A stretch of DNA of 64,000 bases from Acetobacter estunensis (GCF_019083805.1 NZ_JAHRDV010000004.1:62001-126000), one strand, 5' to 3'; shown: positions 30,034 through 39,132, counted from the first letter of the stretch. Numbers and translations: made by a program. The notes: generated by a model from the sequence alone, not told the origin.

Positions 30034-30096
30034 ATTTTTCTTCGACCTTCTACTGCTGACTCCTAAAACAGCCCTCTAAGAGCAGGAGAGATCAGT

Positions 30097-30306
30097 TGAT
30101 CGTGGCGCTGTACGACAATCTCCGCTGCCTTAAATGAGCGGTGCGCCCCGTTATTCACGTGCAACCGTCAGATCTTTCAGCAGCAGTATCTTTTACCGAA
30201 AACATTCCACTGAAAATGATCGACGCACCCGTGCCTGACGTTCTGGCAAAAAATGCAGTGGGAACAACCATTGTGATTGCAGCAGACAACTGTCACTCTT
30301 CAAGAC
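30097..30306 (+). pseudogene. Decayed partial copy of the hldE 3' end (nucleotidyltransferase domain)
   Basis: This stretch aligns collinearly with hldE 28611-28882. The first 20 bases match 19 of 20 (30097-30116 with 28611-28630), and the last 10 (30297-30306) match 28873-28882 exactly. Translated pieces line up in order: LIVALYD against LIVALND, VSFTENIPLKMID against VSFAEDTPLETIR, and PDVLAKNA against PDVLIKGA. It has stops (CLK then TAA), frameshifts and about 60 nt of net deletion, so it cannot make an enzyme. A 68-codon open frame at 30141-30347 covers part of it by chance. The copy lies in the same direction as hldE. Confidence 0.85.
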
Positions 30307-30343
30307 AGAGAGCAGCTATAGGCCACAATGGAACCAATCCTAC

Positions 30344-31330
30344 CTAACAGGAGGACCGCTCCTGCAACTCCTGCGGCGTTGCGGTAACGGACGCACGCGT
30401 CTCTCCAGCAGACGTCGGAACGCTCCCACCAATCAGCTTCCCAGAAAGCAAAATAGCCGCCAGACATACCGTCGCACCTCCGACAAGGTCGATCACATAA
30501 TGTCCCCCTCGAAGAAGAGAGGCGGGAAATATCAATAACGCGAAAAGAACCGCACATACCCGCACATAAGGCACACGATGCAGACCCCATGCCACCATGA
30601 CAGCCATTGCGGCATGAAAAGAGGGGAATGTCACCACTCCGTTCAGATCGTCCAATGCGACACTATTCGCCGCGCCGGAATGAAACCTGTGAAATGTATT
30701 CAGGAAATACACTCCTGCCCCCGATGGAAAGGCCCTCATGACGCTATTGGGGATATGGTAGTAAGCAACGGCTCCTACAGCCGGCGTGAACATATTACAC
30801 AATGCACAGATCATCGACGTCGATGAAAAGACGAATACCAATCTTTGCAATCCAATCCTGTCTCTGGACAAAGACAGAGTGAAGAGAAGCAGAATAATCG
30901 CCAGTCCCGTGTTTTCGTATAAAACATAAAGAACTCGGTTCAGGTTCTGATGGCTAGAACAGAAATACAGAAACGCGGGAACGGAAAATCCTAAATCATG
31001 ATCCAGCCGAGCCAGCAACGCATCCTGCAAAGGCGCTTGAGCACGCAATGCCGCCAAACTCGTTACCCCTGCGCACCCGGCGCCCACAGAGAAGAAAAAT
31101 ACACCCTGAATAGACAACGTCAGCCAAGGATCTCGCCTGTAACGCGGCATCAGCGCTATAAAACAGGCAAATGAAAAGACCAGCCCATAAATAATAAAGA
31201 ATTCGTTCGTCAGCTTTAATCCGGTCCCCGTCAACCAGAATACCAACCCGGTCAACACCAGCAGGGCAATGTGCAAAACGACATTGACCTTCAGCCCATT
31301 CATTCCGGAAAATTTTAAAAAAGCAGACAC
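30344..31330 (-). CDS. PAP2-family membrane phosphatase/phosphotransferase
   Basis: A 328-residue inner-membrane protein with about six or more helices. FPSFHA (235-240) and RGGHYVID (274-281) supply the catalytic histidines of the PAP2 superfamily, in the arrangement of the inositol-phosphorylceramide-synthase-like (PAP2_3) branch rather than the small soluble phosphatases. It could dephosphorylate or transfer a lipid head group. The first codon is GTG at 31330; ATG 31303 is an alternative. Base composition is lower in GC than the surrounding housekeeping genes. A strong hairpin lies just upstream of its start. Confidence 0.78.
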   Translation of the reverse strand: MSAFLKFSGMNGLKVNVVLHIALLVLTGLVFWLTGTGLKLTNEFFIIYGLVFSFACFIALMPRYRRDPWLTLSIQGVFFFSVGAGCAGVTSLAALRAQAPLQDALLARLDHDLGFSVPAFLYFCSSHQNLNRVLYVLYENTGLAIILLLFTLSLSRDRIGLQRLVFVFSSTSMICALCNMFTPAVGAVAYYHIPNSVMRAFPSGAGVYFLNTFHRFHSGAANSVALDDLNGVVTFPSFHAAMAVMVAWGLHRVPYVRVCAVLFALLIFPASLLRGGHYVIDLVGGATVCLAAILLSGKLIGGSVPTSAGETRASVTATPQELQERSSC

Positions 31331-31342
31331 CTTGCGGTTTTA

Positions 31343-31374
31343 CGGCTGTTCACTTTCCAGAAAGTGAACAGCCG
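31343..31374 (-). promoter_or_regulatory. Perfect 14-bp hairpin between lactonase stop and PAP2 start
   Basis: Arms 31343-31356 and 31361-31374 with a 4-nt loop. No T-run follows on either strand. It ends 12 nt upstream of the GTG of the PAP2 gene, so it may insulate or partly mask its ribosome site rather than terminate. Confidence 0.5.
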
Positions 31375-31384
31375 CCACCCGCTC

Positions 31385-32701
31385 TCACCCCTCCAGCGTC
31401 AGAAATGCAAACGCGCTTGGTGTACCAATGGGTGTGAAGTTCCACGTAAACTCAAGAGCGCCCGTCTCCCGATTCACCTTCCATGAGGTGATCGAATCGC
31501 TGCGCTGATTGGCAATAAACATGAACTGCCGCGTGGGATCGAAGGCCAGCGCCCGTCCGTAATCTCCCCGCTCCCAGACCTCGTCGAACAGTTCCAGAGA
31601 CCCGTCCTTCATCACCTTGAAACAGGCGACGGAATCGCCCAGACGATTGGTCACGTAGAGAAACTTCCCATCGGGATGCAGCATGATCTCAGCGGCCAGC
31701 GTACTGCCCCGGAAACGGGCCGTAACCGTCGCCACGGTCTGCCGCATGGATATGCTGCCGGTCTCAGGATCGTAATCGGCCACCACCACGCGCGAATCCT
31801 GTTCGCCCAGAATGTAGATAACCTTTCCGTCCAGGCTGAAACAGAAATGACGGGGCGCAGAACCCGGCTCCATATCGAAAAACGGCGTTTCGGCCGGAAC
31901 AAGAAGGCCCTCGTCCTCATCGAGCTTCCAGACATAGACGCGGTCCAGTCCAGCGTCGCACGCGACAATGAAATTACCTGCCATATCCGCCTGAATCATA
32001 TGCACATGCGAGCCGGAATGATCGCTGACGGCATAATTCCCGGGAGGATTATCCTGCGCACGCTCCGGCCGTTTCGGTCCCGTGTTGTGCACCACGTCAG
32101 TCAGTTCGCCCAGACTGCCATCGGGCTGGATACGGATGACGGCCGCACTACCTCCGGTGTAGTTGGCCACCAGAAGATAATGCCCCGACGGATGTACGCT
32201 CAGATGCGCGGGATCCGCTCCACCGGTGGCGACGGCGTTCAGTTGCGTGAGCACACCCGTATGCGGATCGATGGAAAACGCTGTGGCGCCCCCGCTTTGC
32301 TGACCGCCGAAATCGTTCACTTCATTCACGCAGTAGAGAAACCGTCCGTCGGGCGACAGGGCGAGAAAAGATGGATTGTCCGTAGGAGTGGGCTTGCCCA
32401 GTTGCGTGAGCACGCCCGTCTGCGTGTTCATCTCGAACAGTGTGATGCCCTGCGCGTTCGTGTCGGCCGGACCATGCTTGGTGTACCCGCCGACATAGCA
32501 CAGCACCCGCTGCCCATCGGCACGACGTGCGGCTTTCTCAGGCGAACTTTTGGGGAGAGCGGCCTTGGGAATGGGGGCAGGAGGAGGTGTCGCCGGATCT
32601 GTTGCGAACGCCGAGCGAAAAACACCTGTCAGGCCCGTGCCCAACATCGAAAGCCCGAACAGCCGCCGACCGATAATCGCTCCACCCTGCCTGTTTCTCA
32701 C
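31385..32701 (-). CDS. Exported lactonase-family seven-bladed propeller (6-phosphogluconolactonase-like)
   Basis: 438 residues. A twin-arginine-like leader (GRRLFGLSMLGTGL, cleavage near SAFA) is followed by a Pro/Ala-rich linker and a propeller of the YbhE/Pgl (cycloisomerase 2) family: GYTKHGPADTNAQGI, NPSFLALSPDGRFLYCVNE, ADPAHLSVHPSGHYLLVANY, and repeated HPDGKFLYVTNR-type blades. The cytoplasmic enzyme hydrolyses 6-phosphogluconolactone; this copy appears periplasmic, so an unphosphorylated sugar lactone is the likelier substrate. It ends 54 bp upstream of the PAP2 gene start on the same strand. Confidence 0.83.
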   Translation of the reverse strand: MRNRQGGAIIGRRLFGLSMLGTGLTGVFRSAFATDPATPPPAPIPKAALPKSSPEKAARRADGQRVLCYVGGYTKHGPADTNAQGITLFEMNTQTGVLTQLGKPTPTDNPSFLALSPDGRFLYCVNEVNDFGGQQSGGATAFSIDPHTGVLTQLNAVATGGADPAHLSVHPSGHYLLVANYTGGSAAVIRIQPDGSLGELTDVVHNTGPKRPERAQDNPPGNYAVSDHSGSHVHMIQADMAGNFIVACDAGLDRVYVWKLDEDEGLLVPAETPFFDMEPGSAPRHFCFSLDGKVIYILGEQDSRVVVADYDPETGSISMRQTVATVTARFRGSTLAAEIMLHPDGKFLYVTNRLGDSVACFKVMKDGSLELFDEVWERGDYGRALAFDPTRQFMFIANQRSDSITSWKVNRETGALEFTWNFTPIGTPSAFAFLTLEG

Positions 32702-32728
32702 ACCTCTCTCCCTTTCTCCGCCTGAGGC

Positions 32729-32917
32729 TCAGGTCAGACCGGCACGCCTCAGTTTCTCATCCGTTTTGTACTGGCTGAGCGCATATACGGCCCAGATCGT
32801 GGCAGGAATCCAGCCAAGCACAGTGATCTGAAGAAAAAGACAAACGAAACCGGCAATCGGCCGTCCAATGGTGAAGAACGTCAGCCATGGCAGAAAAAGA
32901 GAAATAAGAAGACGCAT
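32729..32917 (-). CDS. Pmp3/YqaE-family small membrane protein
   Basis: 62 residues starting MRLLISLFLPWLTFF. Two hydrophobic helices with GRPIAGFVCLFLQITVLGWIPATIWAVYAL match the Pmp3/YqaE (UPF0057) family of stress-induced membrane proteins that influence membrane potential. The longer frame to 32971 overlaps a terminator and is rejected. It is the last of a series of small membrane-protein genes. Confidence 0.88.
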   Translation of the reverse strand: MRLLISLFLPWLTFFTIGRPIAGFVCLFLQITVLGWIPATIWAVYALSQYKTDEKLRRAGLT

Positions 32918-32940
32918 GGAAACCCTCACTCCCGACAAGG

Positions 32941-32967
32941 AAAAAGCCCCGCACAAGACGGGGCTTT
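32941..32967 (-). terminator. Terminator of the DUF1269 gene
   Basis: A 9-bp stem (32943-32951 with 32959-32967) is followed on the minus strand by TTTTT. It lies between the DUF1269 stop and the Pmp3 gene. Confidence 0.85.
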
Positions 32968-33013
32968 CCAAGTGTGGCCACGGGTGACCGGCTGTGTCCA
33001 GCGTGCAGACGGC

Positions 33014-33538
33014 TCAGGCCTGCGCGGCCTGACCCAGCGCCTTGCGCAGCTTGTCTTCGGCTTCCGGCGACAGCGAAGTCTGGAGAATCTTCGCATGCCC
33101 CTTCAGTTCGGACAGATGCGCGATCACCTTTTCCGGCTCCGCCTTGCGGATCAGGATGAACAGCGCGGACGTGTTCGGCGTCAGGGTGTCGCCAAGCTGC
33201 TTGATGAACCCGTCATCAATACCATAGTCGCTGAACTTGCCGTCCAGCGCGCCAATTCCTGCACCGGCCAACGAACCGACAATGAATCCGGCCAGCGGGT
33301 TGAGGAACAAAAGCCCCACCAGCGCGCCCCAGAAACCGCCCGAAAGCAGTCCCCATGAAGCACCCACCTTTTCCAGATTGATGCTCTGGTCGAGATGCAC
33401 CTTGCCGTCCTGCGTCCGGCGAACGACAACCGCATCCTCCAGATCCAGCAAGTATTCCTTCTCAAGCTCGCGGCATTCGCCCAGCGCGCTCTTGGCGCCA
33501 TCAATGCTGTCGAAGCCGACAACGACGAGTGTACTCAT
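33014..33538 (-). CDS. DUF1269 membrane protein
   Basis: 174 residues: an alpha/beta N-terminal part (MSTLVVVGFDSIDGAKSAL), the DUF1269 core LEDAVVVRRTQDGKVHLDQ, a glycine-rich hydrophobic hairpin (about 61-98, WGLLSGGFWGALVGLLFLNPLAGFIVGSLAGAGIGAL) and a charged C-terminal helix. The function of the family is unknown. Next to small stress-type membrane proteins, which suggests a general stress set. Confidence 0.88.
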   Translation of the reverse strand: MSTLVVVGFDSIDGAKSALGECRELEKEYLLDLEDAVVVRRTQDGKVHLDQSINLEKVGASWGLLSGGFWGALVGLLFLNPLAGFIVGSLAGAGIGALDGKFSDYGIDDGFIKQLGDTLTPNTSALFILIRKAEPEKVIAHLSELKGHAKILQTSLSPEAEDKLRKALGQAAQA

Positions 33539-33562
33539 GATCGGATATCCTTGCGGTCTGCC

Positions 33563-33811
33563 TCAGGCGGCCTTGCGGCCGAGGAAATAGCTGACAGCGG
33601 ACGCAGCCGCGAGAATCAGAAATCCAACAACCTTGCACTTCGTGGGAACCACTTTTTCGTGGACCGTCACTTCACCCTTGGCTTCCGCCAGATGCTCACG
33701 CAGCTTCTCGTGCAGTTCTTCACCATGCTTGCGCACCGACTTCTCAATATGTGCCGCCAGTTCCTGCACGTCTTCGGGTGCCAGTTTGCGAAGGGTTTCC
33801 TTTGCGCTCAT
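33563..33811 (-). CDS. Small membrane-anchored helical protein (DUF883/ElaB-like in layout)
   Basis: 82 residues starting MSAKETLRKL. The first about 55 residues are a charged amphipathic helix (LAAHIEKSVRKHGEELHEKLREHLAEAKGE) and the C-terminus holds one membrane segment (KVVGFLILAAASAVSYFLGRKAA), a pattern like ElaB/YqjD ribosome-associated inner-membrane proteins, though I cannot confirm the family. ATG 33817 is an alternative start, since AGGAG is 4 nt before it. Confidence 0.6.
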   Translation of the reverse strand: MSAKETLRKLAPEDVQELAAHIEKSVRKHGEELHEKLREHLAEAKGEVTVHEKVVPTKCKVVGFLILAAASAVSYFLGRKAA

Positions 33812-33927
33812 GACCATCTCACTCCTGAAATATTCCTGACCCCGACCGACTGGCACGGGATGTAGCCCTGAAAATATTGGCCCACACCATCAGGGTTTCA
33901 AGCCTTGCCAGAAGATGGCTGGGTCTT

Positions 33928-35373
33928 TCACAGCACAGGGCCGACCATGGCCAACACGTTGTGCCAGAGCACGCGCGTCTTGGGCCAGTGGACGACCTCC
34001 TCCAGCATGATCTGGCGCGACGCCTCCATATAGAGTTGCTGTCGCGCCCGTACCGACTGCGTAAACGCTTCATCCACAAGCAGGATATTGTTCTCAAAAT
34101 TCAGATCGAAGCTGCGCCGGTCCAGATTGGCCGAGCCGATCAGTGTCATCTGTCCGTCCACCGTCAGCGCCTTGGTGTGCAGCAAGCCGAATGGATATTC
34201 CCGCACCTCCACACCCGCATCGAGAAGGTCGCGGTAATAGCTGCGACTGGCCCCCGCCACGATCCACGAATCGTTACGCATCGGCAGTGTCAGCGTTGTC
34301 CGCACACCGCGCCGCGCCGCCGCGCAGAGCGCCATCTGGATCGGCTCATCCGGCACATAATACGGCGTGGTGATGGTCAGTTCTTCGGCTGCCGCATTCA
34401 TCAGCGACACAAATGTTTCCGGCATCGCGGCATACCGCACGGCCGCACTCGTACCGATCACCTGCGCAACGAAACCACCCGTTTCTTCCACGGTGGCGGA
34501 CGCCAGCAAAGCTGTCAGATCCTCATTGGTGTGAGCAATCCAGTCCGTGGCGAAAAGATGCTGGTTCTGAAGCACAACCGGCCCCTCGAACCGCGCTACC
34601 ATGTCCACCCACGGCGCATATTTCTTTTTCACCCGGAACTCAGGGTCCGAGCAGTTCTGGCTACCGCAATAGGTCACGTGATTGTCTATCACCACGATCT
34701 TGCGGTGATTGCGCATGTCAAACCGCCCACGGAACGGCCGTAGCAGCGGATTCCCCAACGGCAGAGCGCGCACCAGTCGTACGCCCGCGCGCTCCATTTC
34801 CAGCCAATGCGGACTATGGATCAACCGCCGCGAACCGAGATCATCGGCCATCACCCGGCAAATCACACCGCGCTTTGCCGCCCGCATCAACGCCTGTGCG
34901 ACCTTCAGACCGTTGTGATCGGCCAGCCAGATATAGAAGCTGACGTGAACGTGATCGCGGGCCGCGTCGATGTCGGCCACCATCGCGTCGATAGCCTTGT
35001 TCGAATCCTCCATCAACCGCCCGCGATTACCGCCCATCGGCGGGTAGCCGCTGATGGACTGCCCAACCCGAAACAGAGGAGCCAACCGCGGTGGCAGCCC
35101 AAACTTTTTCTCCGCGTCGATCAGCGCTTCCGCCGTCTTGCCCGGAATGGGCAGAGTGCGCATCGCACGGCGGATCCGCTGGACGCGGATGGGGTTCAGC
35201 TTGGTCTCACCGAGAAAGATATAGGCGAGAATACCGCCGATCGGCAGCGCTGCGATGATCGCGACCCACGCCACGCGCGAGGCAGGTTGCCGGTGCCGTC
35301 GCAAAACCGCCCGCACCACGAAGGCCGCCTGAAGGGACGCCGTGAGAACGGCCGCGTTGAAGCTCCACGCCAT
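33928..35373 (-). CDS. Cardiolipin synthase-like phospholipase D family protein
   Basis: 481 residues. Two N-terminal transmembrane helices (about 5-22 and 32-52) precede two phospholipase D domains, each with an HKD motif: HRKIVVID then GSQN (His223) and HTKALTVD then GSANLDRRS (His399). This is the ClsA layout; the enzyme would condense two phosphatidylglycerols into cardiolipin at the inner membrane. ATG 35373 matches the family length; the frame upstream to 35556 is proline/charge-rich and unlikely. Divergent from trpB across about 300 bp. Confidence 0.9.
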   Translation of the reverse strand: MAWSFNAAVLTASLQAAFVVRAVLRRHRQPASRVAWVAIIAALPIGGILAYIFLGETKLNPIRVQRIRRAMRTLPIPGKTAEALIDAEKKFGLPPRLAPLFRVGQSISGYPPMGGNRGRLMEDSNKAIDAMVADIDAARDHVHVSFYIWLADHNGLKVAQALMRAAKRGVICRVMADDLGSRRLIHSPHWLEMERAGVRLVRALPLGNPLLRPFRGRFDMRNHRKIVVIDNHVTYCGSQNCSDPEFRVKKKYAPWVDMVARFEGPVVLQNQHLFATDWIAHTNEDLTALLASATVEETGGFVAQVIGTSAAVRYAAMPETFVSLMNAAAEELTITTPYYVPDEPIQMALCAAARRGVRTTLTLPMRNDSWIVAGASRSYYRDLLDAGVEVREYPFGLLHTKALTVDGQMTLIGSANLDRRSFDLNFENNILLVDEAFTQSVRARQQLYMEASRQIMLEEVVHWPKTRVLWHNVLAMVGPVL

Positions 35374-35675
35374 CACTTTTGGAGAGGGCGTCGGCAGACG
35401 TTCGGTCAGATTACGCTCTATTTTCGCGCCCTTCGCGCTTCCACCCAACACTGACAGCCACCGTCCCGGCACACACCCATCCTTTTTTCTTGCCAGCACG
35501 CTCCCGCCAGCTTCCCGAACTGACGGCACGCTATCGCCCGCACGCCCAAGGAGCAATGATGCGGGTCAACCGGCTCCTTCCCCGCATGGACGCCCTTGAT
35601 AAGCATTGTTATACCGCCAGACCTGATACATCCGCCGCATCCGGCGGGCTCAACACGCAGGCGGGGATGGCAGCT
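35374..35675. other. Intergenic gap between divergent cls-like and trpB genes
   Basis: A 302-bp stretch that should hold both promoters. Open frames cross it from both flanking genes, but their codons here are not family-like. I saw no convincing hairpin, leader peptide with Trp codons, or repeat. Confidence 0.4.
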
Positions 35676-36899
35676 ATGACCGATGGCGCAAGAGTGAACA
35701 GCCTCCGATCCGGACCGGATGCGTCCGGGCATTTCGGAGACGGCCTTGGCGGTCGCTTCGTAGCCGAGACGCTTATGCCGCTGCTCCTTGAACTGGACGC
35801 AGCTTACAAAACCGCCAAGGCCGACCCTGCTTTCCACAAGGAGCTGGCCTACTATCTCAAGGATTATGTGGGCCGCCCTTCCCCACTCTGGCTGGCAAAG
35901 CGCCTGACTGCGGAATGTGGTGGCGCCAAGATCTATATGAAGCGCGAGGAACTGAACCATACCGGTTCTCATAAGCTCAACAATGTGATGGGGCAGATCC
36001 TGCTCGCCCGTCGCATGGGCCGCACGCGCATCGTGGCCGAAACAGGTGCGGGACAGCATGGTGTCGCCACCGCCACCGTCTGCGCGCTGTTCGGCATGCA
36101 GTGCGTCATCTATATGGGCGCAACCGATGTGGCACGTCAGGCGCCCAATGTCTTCCGCATGAAGCTTCTCGGCGCGGAGGTTGTGCCCGTCACGGCTGGC
36201 GCCGGCACGCTCAAAGACGCCATGAACGAGGCTATGCGTGACTGGGTGGCCAACGTCCACAACACCTATTTCCTTGTCGGCACCGTCGCTGGTCCACACC
36301 CGTATCCTGCCATGGTCCGCGATTTCCAGAGCGTGATCGGTGATGAGGTGAAGGTCCAGATGCACGAGGCCGAAGGACGCCTGCCCGACGTGATCGTGGC
36401 GGCCATCGGTGGCGGCTCGAACGCCATGGGCATCTTCCATCCGTTCCTCGATGACCCATCCGTGAAACTGATCGGCGTCGAAGCCGCAGGCCATGGACTG
36501 GACAGCGGCAAGACCGCCGCTTCCATCGAGCGCGGTTCACGTGGCGTGTTGCACGGCAACCGCACCTATCTGCTTCAGGACAAAAACGGCCAGATCATTG
36601 AGGCGCACTCCATCAGCGCCGGTCTGGACTATCCGGGGGTCGGCCCAGAACACTCATGGCTGCACGAAATCGGGCGCGCCGAATATGTCGGTGTGACAGA
36701 TGACGAGGCGCTGGCAGCGTTCCAGACCTGCACTCGCACCGAGGGCATCATCCCCGCGCTGGAATCCGCCCACGCCATCGCCCATGCCGTCAAAATCGCG
36801 CCTACGCTCTCACCCGAGACGCTGCTGGTCATCAACATCTCTGGCCGTGGAGACAAGGACATCTTCACCGTTGCCGAGCATCTGGGAGTGAAACTGTGA
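35676..36899 (+). CDS. trpB: Tryptophan synthase beta chain
   Basis: A 407-residue PLP enzyme joining indole and serine into tryptophan. [28 protein letters not shown] at the start, HTGSHKLNN with the PLP lysine at about 100, [13 protein letters not shown] and GGGSNAMG are typical. ATG 35676 is chosen because the family starts just before the NSLR..GP motif; ATG 35667 is the alternative. It overlaps trpA by 4 nt. No trpF is beside it. Confidence 0.97.
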   Translation: MTDGARVNSLRSGPDASGHFGDGLGGRFVAETLMPLLLELDAAYKTAKADPAFHKELAYYLKDYVGRPSPLWLAKRLTAECGGAKIYMKREELNHTGSHKLNNVMGQILLARRMGRTRIVAETGAGQHGVATATVCALFGMQCVIYMGATDVARQAPNVFRMKLLGAEVVPVTAGAGTLKDAMNEAMRDWVANVHNTYFLVGTVAGPHPYPAMVRDFQSVIGDEVKVQMHEAEGRLPDVIVAAIGGGSNAMGIFHPFLDDPSVKLIGVEAAGHGLDSGKTAASIERGSRGVLHGNRTYLLQDKNGQIIEAHSISAGLDYPGVGPEHSWLHEIGRAEYVGVTDDEALAAFQTCTRTEGIIPALESAHAIAHAVKIAPTLSPETLLVINISGRGDKDIFTVAEHLGVKL

Positions 36900-37714
36900 G
36901 CCGCATTGCCCGTCGTTTCGCCGCGCTGAAAGCCGAAGGCCGTGGTGCGCTCATTCCCTATCTCGAAGCCTGCGACCCGGATTTCGACACCTCGCTTGCG
37001 CTTCTGAAAGCCATGCCGGAAGCCGGCGCGGATCTGATCGAGATCGGCATGCCGTTTTCCGATCCTTCCGCCGATGGGCCGATCATCCAGCTTGCAGCCC
37101 GTCGTGGCCTGAAGGCAGGTGCGACACTGCCACGCCTGTTTGAGATGGTACGCAGCTTTCGTGATCAGGACGCCGACACGCCGATCATTCTGATGGGCTA
37201 TCTCAACCCCATCGAGGCCTACGGCATCGACCGTTTCTGCGTGGATGCCGCGGCTGCGGGGATCGACGGCCTCATCATCGTGGATATGCCGCCTGAGGAA
37301 GCCGGACCGATGCAGTCTCCGGCGCGGGCCGCCGGTCTGGACATCATCCGTCTGATCGCGCCAACAACGGACGATGCGCGCCTCAAGCTGGTGCTGAACC
37401 ATGCCTCGGGCTTCGTCTATTATGTGAGCATCACAGGCATCACCGGCACACGCTCGGCCAGTGACGAAGATCTGCGGGCAGCCCTTCCGCGCCTACGCGC
37501 GGCGACGGATTTGCCGATCGCTATCGGGTTCGGCATCCGCACGCCGCAGCAGGCAACCTCGGCCTCGCGCATCGCGGATGGTGCGGTGGTGGCGTCTGCC
37601 CTTCTGGCGACGCTGGCTGAGACGCTGGACAGTGAAGGACGTGCTACAGAGCGGACGTTGCCGGACGTACTGGCGCAGTTGCGGGAACTGGGGATGGCGG
37701 TGCGGCAGGACTAA
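36896..37714 (+). CDS. trpA: Tryptophan synthase alpha chain
   Basis: A 272-residue TIM-barrel that cleaves indole-3-glycerol phosphate and channels indole to TrpB. The catalytic residues Glu49 and Asp60 lie in [29 protein letters not shown] and [10 protein letters not shown] complete the phosphate site. It starts with GTG overlapping the trpB stop (GTGA). Its stop is 9 bp from that of the convergent next gene. Confidence 0.97.
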   Translation: MSRIARRFAALKAEGRGALIPYLEACDPDFDTSLALLKAMPEAGADLIEIGMPFSDPSADGPIIQLAARRGLKAGATLPRLFEMVRSFRDQDADTPIILMGYLNPIEAYGIDRFCVDAAAAGIDGLIIVDMPPEEAGPMQSPARAAGLDIIRLIAPTTDDARLKLVLNHASGFVYYVSITGITGTRSASDEDLRAALPRLRAATDLPIAIGFGIRTPQQATSASRIADGAVVASALLATLAETLDSEGRATERTLPDVLAQLRELGMAVRQD

Positions 37715-37723
37715 GAAGCCGCT

Positions 37724-38983
37724 CTAGATTTTCACTTCCCTGTTTTCCGTTTCGGAAGCTGTGGCTCCATAAAGGAACCACAGCAAAGAAGCCGTCTTAA
37801 TTGTAAAGATACCGGCACCAATACTTAGCGACGTTACAAAATAAACCGCCAAACAGGTTCTCATGAGGCGCTGCGCGTCTGAATGAGACCGTGAAAATGA
37901 AAACAAAAACCACAAAACTGATGCAAATATCAAACCAACACTATTTGAAACATAAGCATATCCAGTGTCCGCAGTATAAACAGGCGAGGAAGAAAGAGCA
38001 AACCAGTGCGATAAATCCCAGTAATCAAGCAACTGGCCAGAAAACAACAAACGACCAGAAAAATCATCATGAGTAATTCTAGGCAACCATCCCGGGATCT
38101 CATGCAATGACCCTGCCAGCGTCAAAGCAATCGTAACGAAAAAAGGCATCAAAAACGTTATGACGGCAGACTCACGAAACGGGGAAAACCGCACCAGCGT
38201 CACCACCAAACAAAACATTGTCGCAAAACGCGAATCTCCCAACACAATAAATGCCGCGACGGCCAAATAAAGACCGATCTCTCGCTCTTTTTTATAATTG
38301 CGCGATGTTGCCAAACACCAACAGAATATAATCCCTGCAACATTTCCAATCGACACAGGTTCCAAAAAAATGGAAGCGATCCGTCGCCCTCCAAATATTG
38401 AAGGAAAATACGTCCGGGCATTGGAACCGCTTCTGCTTCCTGAGACAAAGGACGTAGTATTAGAGTAATTCACTGTGTCTGCGCTTAATCCACCCTTTTG
38501 AACATAGTATTGCCAGATATTAAACTGCTGCCCGTATTGTACTGGAAAAAGAAATTCAACCAATGCGCATGCAAGTATCAGAAACACCATGTAGCGCAAG
38601 GCAATCTGGGCTTGCTCCATTCCTCCCATCTTGCCCAACTCAAAGAATATCCAAATAATAGCTAAATCATGTACAAATTTAAAACTCAAACCTGGATTAA
38701 TCAGTTTGGCCCCAACCATGTAACCAATCACCAATGCCGTAATGATGACCATTCGCGCATTTACCGCGTGCCGCACAGCCAGCATACCGACCATCATAAT
38801 CAAAAGTTCAATAACAGCCAGTTGTGTTGCATTCACCCGCAACCAACCATGCGTGTTAATAAAACACATGATGAGGTTGAACATTGCTGACAAGACGACC
38901 AGCCACACCCCCACACCTGCGCGAGCACGGACACGTTGTGCTGCTCCCGGCAAAAATCCCGTTTGGATCACCGATGTTGTCAT
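37724..38983 (-). CDS. Wzy-like polysaccharide polymerase (polytopic membrane protein)
   Basis: 419 residues with about ten or more hydrophobic helices and a polar loop (about 165-200, NTTSFVSGSRSGSNARTYFPSIFGGRRIASIFLEPVSIGN). The EPVSIGN-type segment and layout resemble O-antigen/exopolysaccharide polymerases, which join repeat units in the periplasm. No single motif proves the function. Base composition is about 45% GC in one line counted and lower elsewhere, well under the neighbouring trpBA, which suggests transfer. No other wzx/wzz-type gene lies nearby. Confidence 0.6.
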   Translation of the reverse strand: MTTSVIQTGFLPGAAQRVRARAGVGVWLVVLSAMFNLIMCFINTHGWLRVNATQLAVIELLIMMVGMLAVRHAVNARMVIITALVIGYMVGAKLINPGLSFKFVHDLAIIWIFFELGKMGGMEQAQIALRYMVFLILACALVEFLFPVQYGQQFNIWQYYVQKGGLSADTVNYSNTTSFVSGSRSGSNARTYFPSIFGGRRIASIFLEPVSIGNVAGIIFCWCLATSRNYKKEREIGLYLAVAAFIVLGDSRFATMFCLVVTLVRFSPFRESAVITFLMPFFVTIALTLAGSLHEIPGWLPRITHDDFSGRLLFSGQLLDYWDLSHWFALSSSPVYTADTGYAYVSNSVGLIFASVLWFLFSFSRSHSDAQRLMRTCLAVYFVTSLSIGAGIFTIKTASLLWFLYGATASETENREVKI

Positions 38984-39132
38984 CTGAATTTATTCCACAG
39001 GCAGAGTGTCGGATATTTCATAAATGATACCCCATGGGAAAAACCATAAAATATCGATGGAAAACCGAAGACATCTGCCTTTCTGCCCGCTTTGACGAAG
39101 ACAGAAAACCCTGCATCTCACACATTTTCACC

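Noticed and set aside
29855-30079. Possible small gene of 74 codons
   Set aside because: Overlaps the end of the family-25 gene and runs through the inverted repeats; no ribosome site.
30141-30347. Possible small gene of 68 codons
   Set aside because: It is an accidental open stretch within the decayed hldE copy.
35374-35675. trp leader peptide/attenuator before trpB
   Set aside because: No short frame with tandem Trp codons and no terminator/antiterminator pair was visible.
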